64,000 nt of DNA from Methanogenium cariaci JCM 10550 (GCF_001315945.1 NZ_BBBG01000001.1:248001-312000); one strand, 5' to 3'. Positions 1 through 9,348 are shown, counted from the first letter of the stretch. A program made the numbers and translations. Notes: generated from the sequence alone by a model not told the origin.

Positions 1-447
1 GCAGGCGGTTCGTGCAATCCGCTCGCTCCCCTTGCGGGTGATGACCCGCAGGGTGGAGGCCCGGTCTTCCTCCTGCCATTCAATCCCGGAGTAGAGGCCT
101 TCGGTGTTCTCCCGCACGACCATGATGTCCACTCTGTTTCCCTGAATGGGCCGGAGGTTGGCATAGAGATCCAGTTCCTTTCGGATCTGCAACACGACAC
201 TGCGGTAATCGGATGCCGGGGGAGTGGTCACCGCCCCCCCAAAGAGGATGGCATCCGCATCCCGGAGGAGGGAGATGGCATCTGCCCCCCCGCATGCCTC
301 CCCCCCGGTTCTCTGCCATGTCGCGTAGCCGACTTCCACCGGATAGAACTCATACTCCGGGTGGAGGAGGGCAAGGACGTCACGAGCCACCGGGATGACT
401 TCCCGTCCGATGCCGTCCCCCCCTTCCACGACTGCAATGGCGGTCAT
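1..447 (-). CDS. aksF: Homoisocitrate / 3-isopropylmalate dehydrogenase family, N-terminal part (probable AksF)
   Basis: NAD-dependent beta-decarboxylating dehydrogenase. The N-terminus reads VVEGGDGIGREVIPVARD, the Rossmann-like start of the IPMDH/homoisocitrate family, and further on VVRENTEGLYSGIE is the family's substrate-binding stretch. About 149 residues are visible; the C-terminal half lies outside the window. The frame is open throughout, but three G/C runs each add one Gly compared with the family (EGGDGIG, TGGEACGG, FGGAVTT). The start ATG overlaps the stop of the upstream gene (ATGA). The partners aksA, aksD and aksE in the same operon suggest the coenzyme B chain-elongation dehydrogenase (homoisocitrate type). 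LeuB of leucine synthesis is the alternative and cannot be excluded from sequence alone. Confidence 0.85.
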   Translation of the reverse strand, partial: MTAIAVVEGGDGIGREVIPVARDVLALLHPEYEFYPVEVGYATWQRTGGEACGGADAISLLRDADAILFGGAVTTPPASDYRSVVLQIRKELDLYANLRPIQGNRVDIMVVRENTEGLYSGIEWQEEDRASTLRVITRKGSERIARTAC

Positions 448-1315
448 TTCTGATCCCCCCCTTTTCTCCCCCCCTTTCTTCCTTTTCGTTCGATTTTCTT
501 TCTTCCCAACCTGCACAGATGGCAAAGACTGCCTCGGCGATGGTTCGGGGGGGGTGGCCCCCCCCAGTGGACGACTGCCCCGTAGTATCCATCATGGACA
601 CCAATGCCGGCCCGTTCCGACCGGCAGCAGCGGGCGATGAATGGTTCTGCTGTTACCTGGTTTGCGGGGGGGCAGATGTCGGTGACCGAGAACGCGGCCT
701 CCGCTCCGTAGCATTCGGCAAGCACCTGGCGTGCGGTCAGGCACCCTGCGACCGTTTCATCACCCCCCCGCAGACGGTCATTGTCAATCGTCCGGGAGAA
801 TCCTGCCGCCCGGCAGGGGGGTAGGCCTCTGCGTCAGTCTTCCGGATGTCTGCGATATGGTAGCAGAACTGCACCGTGCATTCCCCCCCGAAGAGGCCGG
901 TCTGTTCCAGGTCACGGATGTTGTGGGCGAGATTCGGCCGGGGCGGTTCTGCGTCATAGACATGGATCGTAAAGAGTTCCTCTTCTGACGGGTCACAGAC
1001 AAAGGTCCTGTGCTCATCCAGCCCCCCCGTAAAGACGGTGCAGCGTTTTCCTGTCGCGAGTGCCCGCCGGATGAGGTCGGTGCGGTTGTGGAGGTTCACC
1101 TTTTCCGGGTACATGCAGACATCTGCAGCGCCCGCCAGCAGGCGGGATGATTTTATCGCACGGAGCATTGTCGTGCCTGCTTCCGGTTCAACCGCCCATA
1201 CTTCATGGCCGGTATCCGTGCGGCGGACAAGGTAGCGGGAGAGGAAGTATACTCGCTCTCCGGCGGGCTTCTCATCTGCCGATCCGACGGTCTTGCACTC
1301 TTCCGGGAAGATCAT
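444..1315 (-). CDS. Uncharacterised methanogen protein embedded in the aks operon
   Basis: About 290 residues after repair of frameshifts near the G/C runs at 770-830, 550-575 and 460-475. It begins [17 protein letters not shown] and has no signal peptide or obvious transmembrane segment. Several Cys and His residues occur in the middle ([32 protein letters not shown]), but no classic cofactor motif is visible. It overlaps aksE upstream and aksF downstream by ATGA junctions, so it is translationally coupled to coenzyme B biosynthesis. I vaguely associate it with a conserved DUF of Methanomicrobiales but cannot name the family with certainty. The function is unknown; position alone suggests a role linked to 2-oxo acid chain elongation or to coenzyme B or methanofuran side chains. 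Confidence 0.7.
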
Positions 1316-1783
1316 TTGTTTCTCCAGTAGGGAACGAGCCCGCCTGCCGCAAGAATCTCCTGCATCCGCTCTGAGAGGGGGGGCGGATCGGGTGGCGCAC
1401 CCCGCCCGTCTCCACCCAGCCCTCCTCCAGTGATATAATGACGCTGCTGCCTTCAGAGCAGGTCAGCCCTTCGCACTCAATGACCGGCAGACCGACATTG
1501 ATCGCATTCCGAAAGAAGATCCGGGCAAAGGAGGGGGCGATGACGGCGACGGCACCCGCCTCCCGTATGGCGACCGGTGCCTGTTCGCGGGATGACCCAC
1601 AGCCCATATTATTGCCTGCCACAAGAACGGCGCCCTTCAGCGGGGAGCAAGCGTCGGGTCGAGGTCTTCGAAGACATGTTCGGCCCAGACGGAGGTGTCC
1701 TTTGTCCGGAGGTAGCGACCGGCGATGACAAGGTCGGTGTCGATGTCGGTTCCGATGCAGACGGCAGGGCCGGAGAGGGTCAT
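1312..1783 (-). CDS. aksE: Homoaconitase / isopropylmalate isomerase small subunit (probable AksE)
   Basis: Small (swivel) subunit of an aconitase-family hydro-lyase. It starts [20 protein letters not shown] (DIDTD motif), continues GRYLRTKD, and has the diagnostic [13 protein letters not shown] loop, then [17 protein letters not shown]. It ends LVPYWRNK. About 157 residues, normal for the archaeal LeuD/HacB family. One apparent frameshift lies near 1640 (DPTLAP then the next frame) and another near 1380. The start overlaps the stop of the large subunit (ATGA). The G/C run at 1788-1793 makes the two subunits look like one continuous polypeptide in this sequence; I treat that as an artefact. 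With AksD it should interconvert homocitrate-type and homoisocitrate-type acids. Confidence 0.85.
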
Positions 1784-3006
1784 AATACCCCCCTCCGGTG
1801 AGGTTATTTCGCCTTTCAGCGCACTTGCCGCGGCCGTTGCCACCGAGCCGAGATAATACTCCGCCCCCCCGACGCCCATCCGGTTTTTGAAGTTGCGGTT
1901 GGCAGTCGAGAGGGCAACCTCCCCTTCACCGAGGACACCCATGTGCATGCCGAGGCAGGGGCCGCATCCCGGCGGGCCGACCATACACCCGGCGGCGATG
2001 ATCTCTGCGAGGACACCGCTCTCCGCCGCCTTTTGCATGATCGCACGGGACGCCGGGATAACGATGGTGCGGCATGCGACCTCTTTGCCGCGGACGATAT
2101 GGGCGAAGCGTTCCAGATCCTCGTAGCGCCCGTTGGTGCAGGTGCCGACGAAGACCTGATCGAGGGGGGGGTGCCCGCATACTCGGTGACCGGGGGGGCC
2201 ACGGTATCCACGGTGCGGGACTGAGAGGACCGGCTCCATGTCGGAGAGATCAACCGGGAGCTCACGGCAGTAGGTGGCATCCTCCGGGTCCTGTCGTTCG
2301 ATGCGGTGACCGTATTGGGCGAGATATTCCTGTGTGGTTTTGTCGGCGTAGAAGAGACCGGTTTTTGCACCGCATTCAATGGCCATGTTGCAGAGGGTGA
2401 GGCGGCCTGCCATCGAGAGTGCGGCGGCGCCGTCGCCGGTGTATTCCAGTGCACGGTAGGTGCCGCCGTCCATGCCGATTTCGCCGGTGACCGTGAGGAC
2501 GATATCCTTTGCCTCGCAGCACGCAGGCAGACGGCCGGTGAGCTCGATATTGATTGTTTCCGGGACGCGGAACCACGTGCTCCCCTCCGCCCAGATGGCC
2601 GCCATGTCGGTCGCACCCACGCCGGTTGAGAAGGCGCCGAAGGCACCCATCGTGCAGGAATGGGAGTCTGCCCCAACGACCACCTCACCGGGCAATGCCC
2701 GCCCTTCGCTCATCAGCTGGTGGCAGATGCCACGCCGACGTCGGTGAGAACAAAACCTGCGGCAGCGGCGAATGCCCGCAGCTCCTTCTGGAGCGAGGCG
2801 GTATGGGAGGTGTTCGCCGGTGCGATATGGTCGTAGATGATCGAGACCGTTTCCGGGCGGGCCGGTTTCGGGTTCCCCCCCATCTTTCGGTAGGCCTCCA
2901 TGGCAAGCACCCCCCCGGTGCCGTCGTGGGCAAAGGCCCGATCCACGTCGCGATCCACATAGCTGCCCGCAGGGCCGCCGAGGATACGTTCGGAAAGCGT
3001 GCTCAT
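1780..3006 (-). CDS. aksD: Homoaconitase / isopropylmalate isomerase large subunit (probable AksD)
   Basis: Large subunit of an aconitase-type [4Fe-4S] hydro-lyase. Visible markers: [14 protein letters not shown] at the N-terminus, [35 protein letters not shown] (first cluster Cys), [16 protein letters not shown] (the other two cluster cysteines, CxxC) and [12 protein letters not shown]. Total about 408 residues, the usual archaeal LeuC/HacA length. A frameshift near 2750 joins VLTDVGVA to the continuation [10 protein letters not shown], and another near 2180-2220 lies at two G runs. It overlaps aksA upstream and aksE downstream by ATGA. Context with a short homocitrate-synthase-like AksA favours coenzyme B biosynthesis over leucine synthesis, though archaeal isomerases can be bifunctional. 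Confidence 0.87.
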
Positions 3007-4146
3007 GCCTCACCCCCCCGGTTTTGTGCCTCACGCAGGAGGTTCATCAGGACCTCATCGGTGACATTGCATTTCCCTTCCGAGATCTCCTTGACCCGAC
3101 AGAGCACCCAGTGCACCTGTGCGGGGGAGAGGGTGCATCCCTTCGAGGCGATTACATGCTCGATGGCCTTTTTGCCGGTATGTTTGCCGAGGATATACCG
3201 CCGATGCTACCCACTGTCTCCGGGTGGAGGTTTTCGTAGGTCTCCGGGTCATCGAGCATCGCTGCGATATGGATGCCGCTTTCGTGGGAGAAGGCATTCT
3301 TCCCGACCACCGGTTTGGTATCCATCATCCGGATGCCGCTGTAGTTCTCCACCATCGCCGAGAGCGCGGGCAGGCGGGTGAGGTCATAGCGGTCCACGCC
3401 CCCCCGTTCAGTTGCAGGAGGGTGAGCACCTCTTCGAGCCGGGCATTGCCGGTCCGTTCCCCGATGCCGTTTACCGTGGTGTGCAGCTGAAATGCCCCGC
3501 ATGCTGCTGCGGTGATCGTGTTTGCGGTGGCGCACCCAAGGTCATTGTGGCAGTGGATGGCAAGCTTGTTTGAGATGGTACTGCCGGTCTTTTCCATGAA
3601 CTGCATCATATCAACCGGTGTCAGGCAGCCGAGGGTATCGGCAAATCCAGAGTATTCGGCACCATGCTCTGCCCCCCCTGCCGCATACATCTTCTGCAGA
3701 AAGACAGGGTCGCTGCGGGATGCGTCCTCTGCGGCGAAACGAACCGCAATCCCGTGATCATGGGCATAGTCAACCATGGCAAGACCCCCCCGTTCCAGCA
3801 TCTCATCCGGTGTGCACCGGTATTTTATTCGCATGTGCAGGTCGGATGTCGCAATAAAGATGCTCACCAGATCCACTTCGCAGCCGATGGCCGCGTCAAT
3901 ATCGCCGGGGGGGACGGCACGTGCGAGGCAGCAGATGCGGGCGTCCAGTCCCATTCTGCAGATCTCCTGTACGCATCGGTATTCATTTTCTGATACTACC
4001 GGAAAACCGGCCTCAATGACCTCCACTCCGGTCTCATCCAGGAGCGAGGCGATTGCCATTTTCTCTTTGCAGGTGAAGGACACGCCCGGTGTTTGTTCAC
4101 CGTCACGGAGTGTCACATCACAGATCTCAACATTCCACGGTTTCAT
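3003..4146 (-). CDS. aksA: Homocitrate synthase family (probable AksA)
   Basis: Acyl-CoA-dependent aldol synthase of the IPMS/homocitrate/citramalate family: condenses acetyl-CoA with a 2-oxo acid (2-oxoglutarate and its homologues in coenzyme B synthesis). It begins MKPWNVEICDVTLRDGEQTP (metal and substrate RDGEQ motif), then EVIEAGFP, HCHNDLGCATANT (metal-binding HxH) and NGIGERTGNA. About 380 residues. It stops shortly after the catalytic core and a short HTGKKAIEH helical region and lacks the long C-terminal LeuA allosteric domain of true isopropylmalate synthases, which favours AksA. Frameshifts lie at the runs near 3405 and around 3190-3240. The upstream gene reads into it in frame in this sequence, but a one-base correction in a CCCC run near 4160 restores a TGA overlapping the ATG. 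Confidence 0.83.
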
Positions 4147-5339
4147 GGTATTCTCCCTCGGGGCATCTGCCCTGATAATTATGCATTTCAGTCGGTCTTC
4201 CGGCACTAGTGCGGCCCGGATGGCCTCACGGTCTGCGGCATCCACCAGCACCGGTGTTGCCCAGCTGATGTAGGGCAGGATATCCGGTGCCGCCTGTTTT
4301 CCGGTCATCCCCCCCAGAACACCGTTTTCCACAATCACGACAAGGACGGGCAGCCCTTTTTCGTGTATGTCTGCAAGGGCGCTCAGCCGGAGTGCATCAG
4401 TGCATAGTCGCCCATCAGCGCCACCCCCCCGGTGCTTGTCGCAGCAACCGCAGGGCTGATCCCAGCCCATATCCGGCAGTGCCAATTTCCCATGGCGGGT
4501 TTTTGGAGAGAAGGCCACAACCGATGTCCAGGATCGGGTGCAGGTTCTTCTCCCGCATGACCTCCAGGAGGGGGATATACGGACAGCCCCCCCGGCAGAA
4601 GGTGCGGGCCGAGCCGCGTGACTGCATCGTTTCCGGCGCACCGGCCGGGGGTGAGACGGTTGAACAGGAGGGCACGCTGCCTGATGCGGCGGAAAAACGA
4701 GTGCGGGATGGTGTTTTCCTGTGCCCACCTGACCATCTCTCTGCGCCGGTTCTCCGCTGCCTCGGACCGCCCCCCCCGCATGGTCAGTGACGCATCTGCG
4801 ATGGTTCCCGCTCGCTGGTTTCGCGCCGGAGGGTGGCCGTTTGTCTCTGCGGTAAGGACTGCGGGGGGGGTCACCCGCACCAGTGCGATGCGGGAGAACT
4901 GTTCCGAGGCCCGGAATGCCGTCTCGACAACGGTGGCAAGTTCGTCTGCCGCCGGGGCGAATACGGGTATCTCTGCGACTCTCCCGATACAGCGGGAGTC
5001 CTGTGCATTCTGTGAGCCTTTGACTTCGGTATCATCGCCGACAACGATCACAAGGCCTCCGGAAAGTCCCTGCACGGCAGCATTCATCAGGGGATCCATG
5101 CAGGCGTTCAGACCGACATTTTTCAGGATGACACAGGCACGCCGCCCGGAGACAGCGTCCCCCCCGAGTGCGTACTCAAGCGCCACCTTTTCGTTAACGG
5201 TGCAGACTGCCCCCCCGCAGCTCTCTCCCAGCGTGGTCATGGGGTATCCCGGCACGGTGTAGAAACGGTCTGCCGCCGTCCGGAGTGCGGTGGCAAGGCA
5301 CGCTTCGCCGGTTTCACCGGGCCGATCGGGGGGGTTCAT
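4143..5339 (-). CDS. IorA-like thiamine diphosphate enzyme in the aks operon (candidate 2-oxo acid decarboxylase)
   Basis: About 395 residues. The N-terminal half resembles the pyrimidine-binding domain of indolepyruvate oxidoreductase alpha: CTVNEKVALEYALG, VILKNVGLNACMDPL, GDDTEVKGSQNAQDSR. The C-terminal half resembles the pyrophosphate-binding domain: FCRGCPYIPLLEVM, DIGCGLLS, the GDYALMHSG metal-binding motif, and IVENGVLGMTGKQ. The C-terminal ferredoxin domain of genuine IorA is missing, as is a separate gamma/beta subunit gene next to it. Compare the full iorAB pair at 56991-59359. It starts with ATG overlapping the radical SAM stop codon. Frameshifts lie at the runs near 4785, 4590 and 4430. 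A TPP enzyme without electron-transfer domains, co-transcribed with aksADEF, could decarboxylate a long-chain 2-oxo diacid; that is inference. Confidence 0.75.
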
Positions 5340-6320
5340 ATGTCCCTCCCGGCGACAAGGTCGCATCCGCCGCAGAGCGTGCACATCGTCTTTGCTTGTG
5401 TGGGGGTCAAGGCCCGCTTTCGCGAGTGCGTTTTTGGCAAACTCTGCCATCCGGAGCATGCGGTCTGCCGTCGGGCGGAGAAGCCCCCCCGGCAGGCCGG
5501 GGGGGGGGGGGGGGCAAGGGGGGGTCGGATGACCGGGATCACGCCGATCTCCGTGAGACGGCGGATGCAGGTCTCCATCTCGCATCGGTCTCTCCCAGTC
5601 CGAGAATGACATTGGAAAATACCCGGTTTCTGCCGAATATGCGAACCGAATCCTCCAGTATCTCCCAAGTGGCTGCATAGTCCAGACCGGGGCACATCTC
5701 ATGGAAGAGGGTCGGTGTCGCTGCCTCGATATTGAACTTCACCTCGCAGGCACCGGCGTCTTTGAGCCGCTGCGGGGGGGTGCCGGGCAGGGGGGGATAG
5801 ATGGAGACGCCCACCGGAATACCGAAGTCTGCCACCGCCTGCACCACGGCAACGGCTCTTTTCTCATCCTCCTCCACAGATCCGATCACTCCGCTCGTAA
5901 GTGATATTGCATCAATGTCATCTTTCACCGCTGTGATCATTGCGCAGACCTCATCTCTCGTCTTGATATATTTTGGAAGAGAGGGCACCGCACAGTAGCG
6001 GCAGGAGAAGATGCACCCCCCCTCCGAGAGGGTGATGAATGCTGCCGGGGACAGTGGTATACCGCCTCTTCAATGTGGCCGCAGATATCAATGTCCGGAC
6101 CGGTGAGGCGGGCGCTGCCGTCTGCATCTGCGGTCAGTGTCAGAAGAGAATAATCATCAAGGGCAAGCCGGATGCGACCCTGTGATGTCGCAAAAAAGAT
6201 GGAACCCCTGCCGCCTGCCCCCGGGCCTGCGGTAGACTGTTCCGGATGGAACCGGTAGGTGCCTGTCAGGCGCACGCTGCCGTGCGCGAGAATCCGAGCC
6301 TTCAGGGTTCCCCAGTGCAT
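5336..6320 (-). CDS. Biotin-synthase-related radical SAM protein
   Basis: Radical SAM enzyme: the cluster motif reads GGCIFSCRYC (CxxxCxxC), followed by AVPSLPKYIKTRDEV; then SLTSGVIGSVEEDEK and the C-terminal glycyl/strand motifs VSIYPPLPG, VKFNIEAATP and NVILGLGETD of the biotin synthase-like (COG2516-type) fold. A second Cys group, SKTMCTLCGGCDLVAG, ends the protein and may bind an auxiliary cluster. About 328 residues. A single-base deletion outside any long run occurs near 6050, just before the cluster motif, and a 16-G tract at 5499-5514 breaks the C-terminal third. The gene overlaps mmp11 upstream and the TPP-enzyme gene downstream. Not Mmp10, whose N-terminal motifs are absent. Substrate unknown; the operon suggests methanogenesis cofactor chemistry. 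Confidence 0.8.
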
Positions 6321-7210
6321 ATGGACAGCGCCTCATGGTAGCGGGTTGCAAACGGGATGGCCGCTGCAGCACCGATGATGCCCCCCCGCCCGTTCAGGCG
6401 GCATTCAATATGCTCACTAATGGCGTCAAGGTCATCGCGGGTCACCTCGCCGTGTTTCACCTTCCACCCATAATCCATGAGAGGTGCCGGGGGGGAGAAG
6501 CCGCGGAAGACTGCCATGCCGGTCTCATCCGAGAGGGTATATTTCCGGAGCAGTTCCTCGAATGCGGCCACCAGCCGTTCCGGTTCTGATGTGGCAAACT
6601 CGCATGCCACACCCACGCAGTTCTTTGTCCGGTAGGGCACCGGGAAGAGCTGGACAATGGTATGGGAGAGGTAGCGGGTCTCCGGGGGGGTCTGAACGGC
6701 TTCAGCGATGTTGTGTGCCAGGGTCCATGTGGCCCCCCTCCTCCGGGGGGGTATCGGTGTCGTCCACGCCGATGATCACCCGTTCCCGCCGGGGGGGCAG
6801 CCAGATTTGGGCACCAGCCTCACGCCCGCCGCCGCAGGGGGGGTCGCTCTTTGACCGGATGACGCCTTTTGCCTCTGCCCGGCAGACCGTGGCGCCCACG
6901 CCACCGCCGCCCACGCCGCGGTAGGTGATGCCGATCTCTCATCGGTGACAACGACGGCGGCAATCCCTGCCGGGAAGTAGGATCCCTCCAGCGGGAGTGT
7001 GGTCTTTCCTGCTGAGAGCAGGAAACGCTGGGTGTTGCCGATCACCCGGACAGACTGCACCAGAGGGCTTTTCTGATAATTGTGTCCGGCCCACATCGCC
7101 CCGCCGGTGCAGGCAAACTCTTCGATGAGTTCTACGGTTTTGCCGTCAACATCTGCGACCGCGCAGATCTCCGGGTAGCGGATGGAATAGGGGTCAGAGA
7201 TGTTCGCCAT
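6302..7210 (-). CDS. Methanogenesis marker protein 11
   Basis: Matches the methanogenesis marker 11 family as I know it. It begins [20 protein letters not shown], with VELIEEFACTGGAMWAGHNY, then GVGGGGVGATVCRAEAKGV, the nucleotide-binding-like motif IGVDDTDTPEEG, VQLFPVPYRTKNCVGVACEF, LSDETGMAVFRGF and the end NGRGGIIGAAAAIPF. About 300 residues, as usual. Frameshifts sit at the runs near 6930, 6840, 6745 and 6690. Its start overlaps the end of a paralog immediately upstream by 17 bases, and its stop overlaps the radical SAM start. The DDTDT motif resembles that of the tRNA-Ile2 agmatinylcytidine synthetase family, but the biochemical role of the marker protein is unknown to me. Confidence 0.82.
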
Positions 7211-8159
7211 ATAACCCGGCCGCTTCAATGCCTGCATTTGCCCAGAGCACTGCACCGAGTGCCCCCCCTATTCTGCCCTTCCCTGCGCAGGTGTCGATAT
7301 AGGTGATGCCCAGACGTTTTGCCTCTGCTTCACATTCCTGCTGGTTTAAGACCTCGGTCTTTACTTTTGTCTTGTAGGCTGACTCTTCCGGCAGGTCAAT
7401 GCCGCGGTAGACGGCAATGCCGGTGTCATCACTGACCGCATTTTTCTGGATGAAGTCACGCACATAAATGAGCAGTTCATCAATTTTATCCGGGCGCACT
7501 GCGAAGTTCAGGGCCGAACCGACGCAGTTTGTTGTCTTGTTCGGGACCTTCGGGTTCAGCTGAATGAGGCGCATATTCAGGTATTCCACGCCTTCAATCG
7601 GGCATGCTCGGCACACTGGCTTGCAAGCACCCAGGTGGCCCCCCCTTCCTCTTTGGTATCCGTGTCATCGATACCGATGGTCACCTTCTCATAGCGGGGG
7701 GGTGAAAATCCGTGACCGGCTGAGGCGGGCACCGCCGATCTTCAGTTCATCTTCAGATTCAAACTCGGTCCGTATGACGCCGGGTGCCTGCGGGAGGCAT
7801 GCGGCGACACCGACGCCGGCGCCGGCAATGCCTGCCCATGACGTGACGACCTCATCACCGCAGATCTCCACACCTTCCAGTGCCTGACCGCCCAGTTCCT
7901 GATCCGCCGGGCCAAAGCGGGCGGGGGGGTAGAGGCCGATCTTCGCCTGCATGGTCATCGATGTACCCTCGACCGTGATGCCCGTAACAGCACCACCGGC
8001 ACGCTTCCGGTTCATGACATCCCATTCAATGGAACCGCGGCACCGGCACTCCTCCAGAATCTCTGCACGTCCTGCGTTTTCGTCAACCATTACCAACAGG
8101 CGCTGGGAAAAGAGGCGCCCGAAGCGTTTCTGTATCTCGTCAGGTGTGAATACTATCAT
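7194..8159 (-). CDS. Second methanogenesis marker 11-like protein (paralog)
   Basis: Same architecture as the neighbour at 6302-7210 but clearly divergent. It starts [20 protein letters not shown], then [41 protein letters not shown] (equivalent of the GVGGGGVGAT block), [46 protein letters not shown] and [15 protein letters not shown]. About 320 residues. A frameshift pair lies at the run near 7640 and near 7615. The N-terminal 60 residues do not resemble those of the canonical protein, so the two may form a heteromer or act on different substrates. It is the first gene of the long minus-strand operon and has its own TATA-like box 48 bases upstream. Confidence 0.75.
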
Positions 8160-8206
8160 ATGTGTTTGTCACCGAAAATTTCGTTAACAGAATTATCGGC
8201 AACAAA

Positions 8207-8216
8207 GGTATTTAAG
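8207..8216 (-). promoter_or_regulatory. TATA-like box of the marker 11/aks operon
   Basis: On the minus strand the sequence reads cttaaatacc, preceded by an A/T-rich stretch, inside the 91-base gap between ftr and the first operon gene. With the usual archaeal spacing, transcription would begin about 8180, giving a leader of roughly 20 bases. Read-through from ftr is also possible. Confidence 0.5.
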
Positions 8217-8250
8217 GGATGCGCAGTGCACCGGGGGGGAAAAAAGAGTG

Positions 8251-9138
8251 TTAGAGTATTTCTGAGAGTGAAAACTTGTACGGACCGAGGGTGCCGCCAA
8301 AGTTTCCTGAGGTGATCCGCTTGATGCCGGGCACGGTGACTGCTGCCTCAACGCCTGCCTTGGTGGCTGCCTTGATAGCTGCTTCGTCAACACCGTCGAT
8401 GACAATCTCGTAGATACATGCAACGTCCTCGGGGGGGACATTGGAGTCTTCCACCTGGTCACGGATGGTGGGACAGTATTTCTCATTGGTGGTGGCCGCC
8501 ATGAACTTGTAGGCCTTTGAGCCGACCTTGGAACCGGATGCGACAACCGGGAATGAGGTGATGGAGCCTGGACAGGTCTTAATAGCCTCGACTGCTTTCT
8601 CTGCAGATTCGAGTGCAGCTTCAACGGACTCTCCCATGATAAAGAAGTTGCCGCCTGCAATGCCTTTGACAATGCCGAACTCTTCCTCACCGATGTATTC
8701 GCCGTTCATGATGGGGGGGATGGCCCAGCATTTGCGTCCGCCGACTTCCACTTTGTGCTCAAATTTGTCGCCAAAGAAGTGGAGTTTGACATCGATGCGT
8801 TCCTCTGCCTCGGGCATGCCGTCAAAGACTGCTGCGGTGGGTGAGGTAAGCACACACTCTGCAAGGCGCTCGACAACCTGTTCCTTGAGTTTCTTTTTGC
8901 CGCCGGTAAAGATCAGGATGGCAACGCCGGGCCGTCCGTCCGGTGTCTCTTCGGCAGAGAGAATCCGTTCGATGCCTGCTTCACAGGGACAGCCGATGGC
9001 TGATGTGGCAAAACCGGTTGCTTCTGTTGCTGCGTTCACTGCCCATTTCTCATTGATTGCGGTGATAATGACCCGGCATGCCCAGTTGGGGAATGCCTCT
9101 GCATACTCATCTTCGATAAAAACGCCGTTTAATTCCAT
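8251..9138 (-). CDS. ftr: Formylmethanofuran:tetrahydromethanopterin formyltransferase
   Basis: Transfers the formyl group from formylmethanofuran to tetrahydromethanopterin in the cytoplasm, the second step of CO2 reduction. The protein begins MELNGVFIEDEYAEAFPNWA, a very conserved Ftr start, and has GFATSAIGCPCEAGIE, MGESVEAALESAEKAV, CPGSITSFPVVASGSKVGSKAY and the end SGNFGGTLGPYKFSLSEIL. 295 residues, the family length. I chose the ATG at 9138 because it fits homologues and has a GAGG ribosome site 6-7 bases upstream; a longer upstream reading is not conserved. Two C/G runs each add one residue (IPPIM, NVPPED) without breaking the frame. Confidence 0.96.
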   Translation of the reverse strand: MELNGVFIEDEYAEAFPNWACRVIITAINEKWAVNAATEATGFATSAIGCPCEAGIERILSAEETPDGRPGVAILIFTGGKKKLKEQVVERLAECVLTSPTAAVFDGMPEAEERIDVKLHFFGDKFEHKVEVGGRKCWAIPPIMNGEYIGEEEFGIVKGIAGGNFFIMGESVEAALESAEKAVEAIKTCPGSITSFPVVASGSKVGSKAYKFMAATTNEKYCPTIRDQVEDSNVPPEDVACIYEIVIDGVDEAAIKAATKAGVEAAVTVPGIKRITSGNFGGTLGPYKFSLSEIL

Positions 9139-9182
9139 TATTAAACCTCTCGATACTAATCCAATATGTGGTGCACCCCCAT

Positions 9183-9192
9183 TACTATAAGC
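9183..9192 (-). promoter_or_regulatory. TATA-like box of ftr
   Basis: On the minus strand gcttatagta preceded by a purine-rich stretch (gaaaaagaaa), a B recognition-like element. The predicted start of transcription about 25 bases downstream leaves a leader of some 20 bases carrying the GAGG site before the ftr ATG. Confidence 0.55.
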
Positions 9193-9348
9193 TTTCTTTT
9201 TCGCTGTTATTTGCAGCAGATGAGGGCGGTCGAAGGAGGTGCTGATTGTATGGGTGATGCTGAGCATTTCGTTATATTTCAGGTTATTTCCCGAAATAAT
9301 CAGTAATTGTCCATTTTTTTATGAATATGTCGATCCAACAAATGAGAT

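Noticed and set aside
1637-3006. Continuous frame over homoaconitase large and small subunits
   Set aside because: The six-base run at 1788-1793 replaces a run of four; with four the large subunit ends at a TGA that overlaps the small-subunit ATG.
3325-4728. Continuous frame over the TPP enzyme and AksA
   Set aside because: Removing one base from a CCCC near 4160 restores a TGA overlapping the AksA ATG; all neighbouring junctions have the same ATGA form. A real fusion is possible but less likely.
5336-6320. Assignment of the radical SAM gene as Mmp10 (McrA arginine methyltransferase)
   Set aside because: The N-terminal GGxCxGFCKYCYF-type motifs of Mmp10 are absent; the sequence follows the biotin-synthase-related family.
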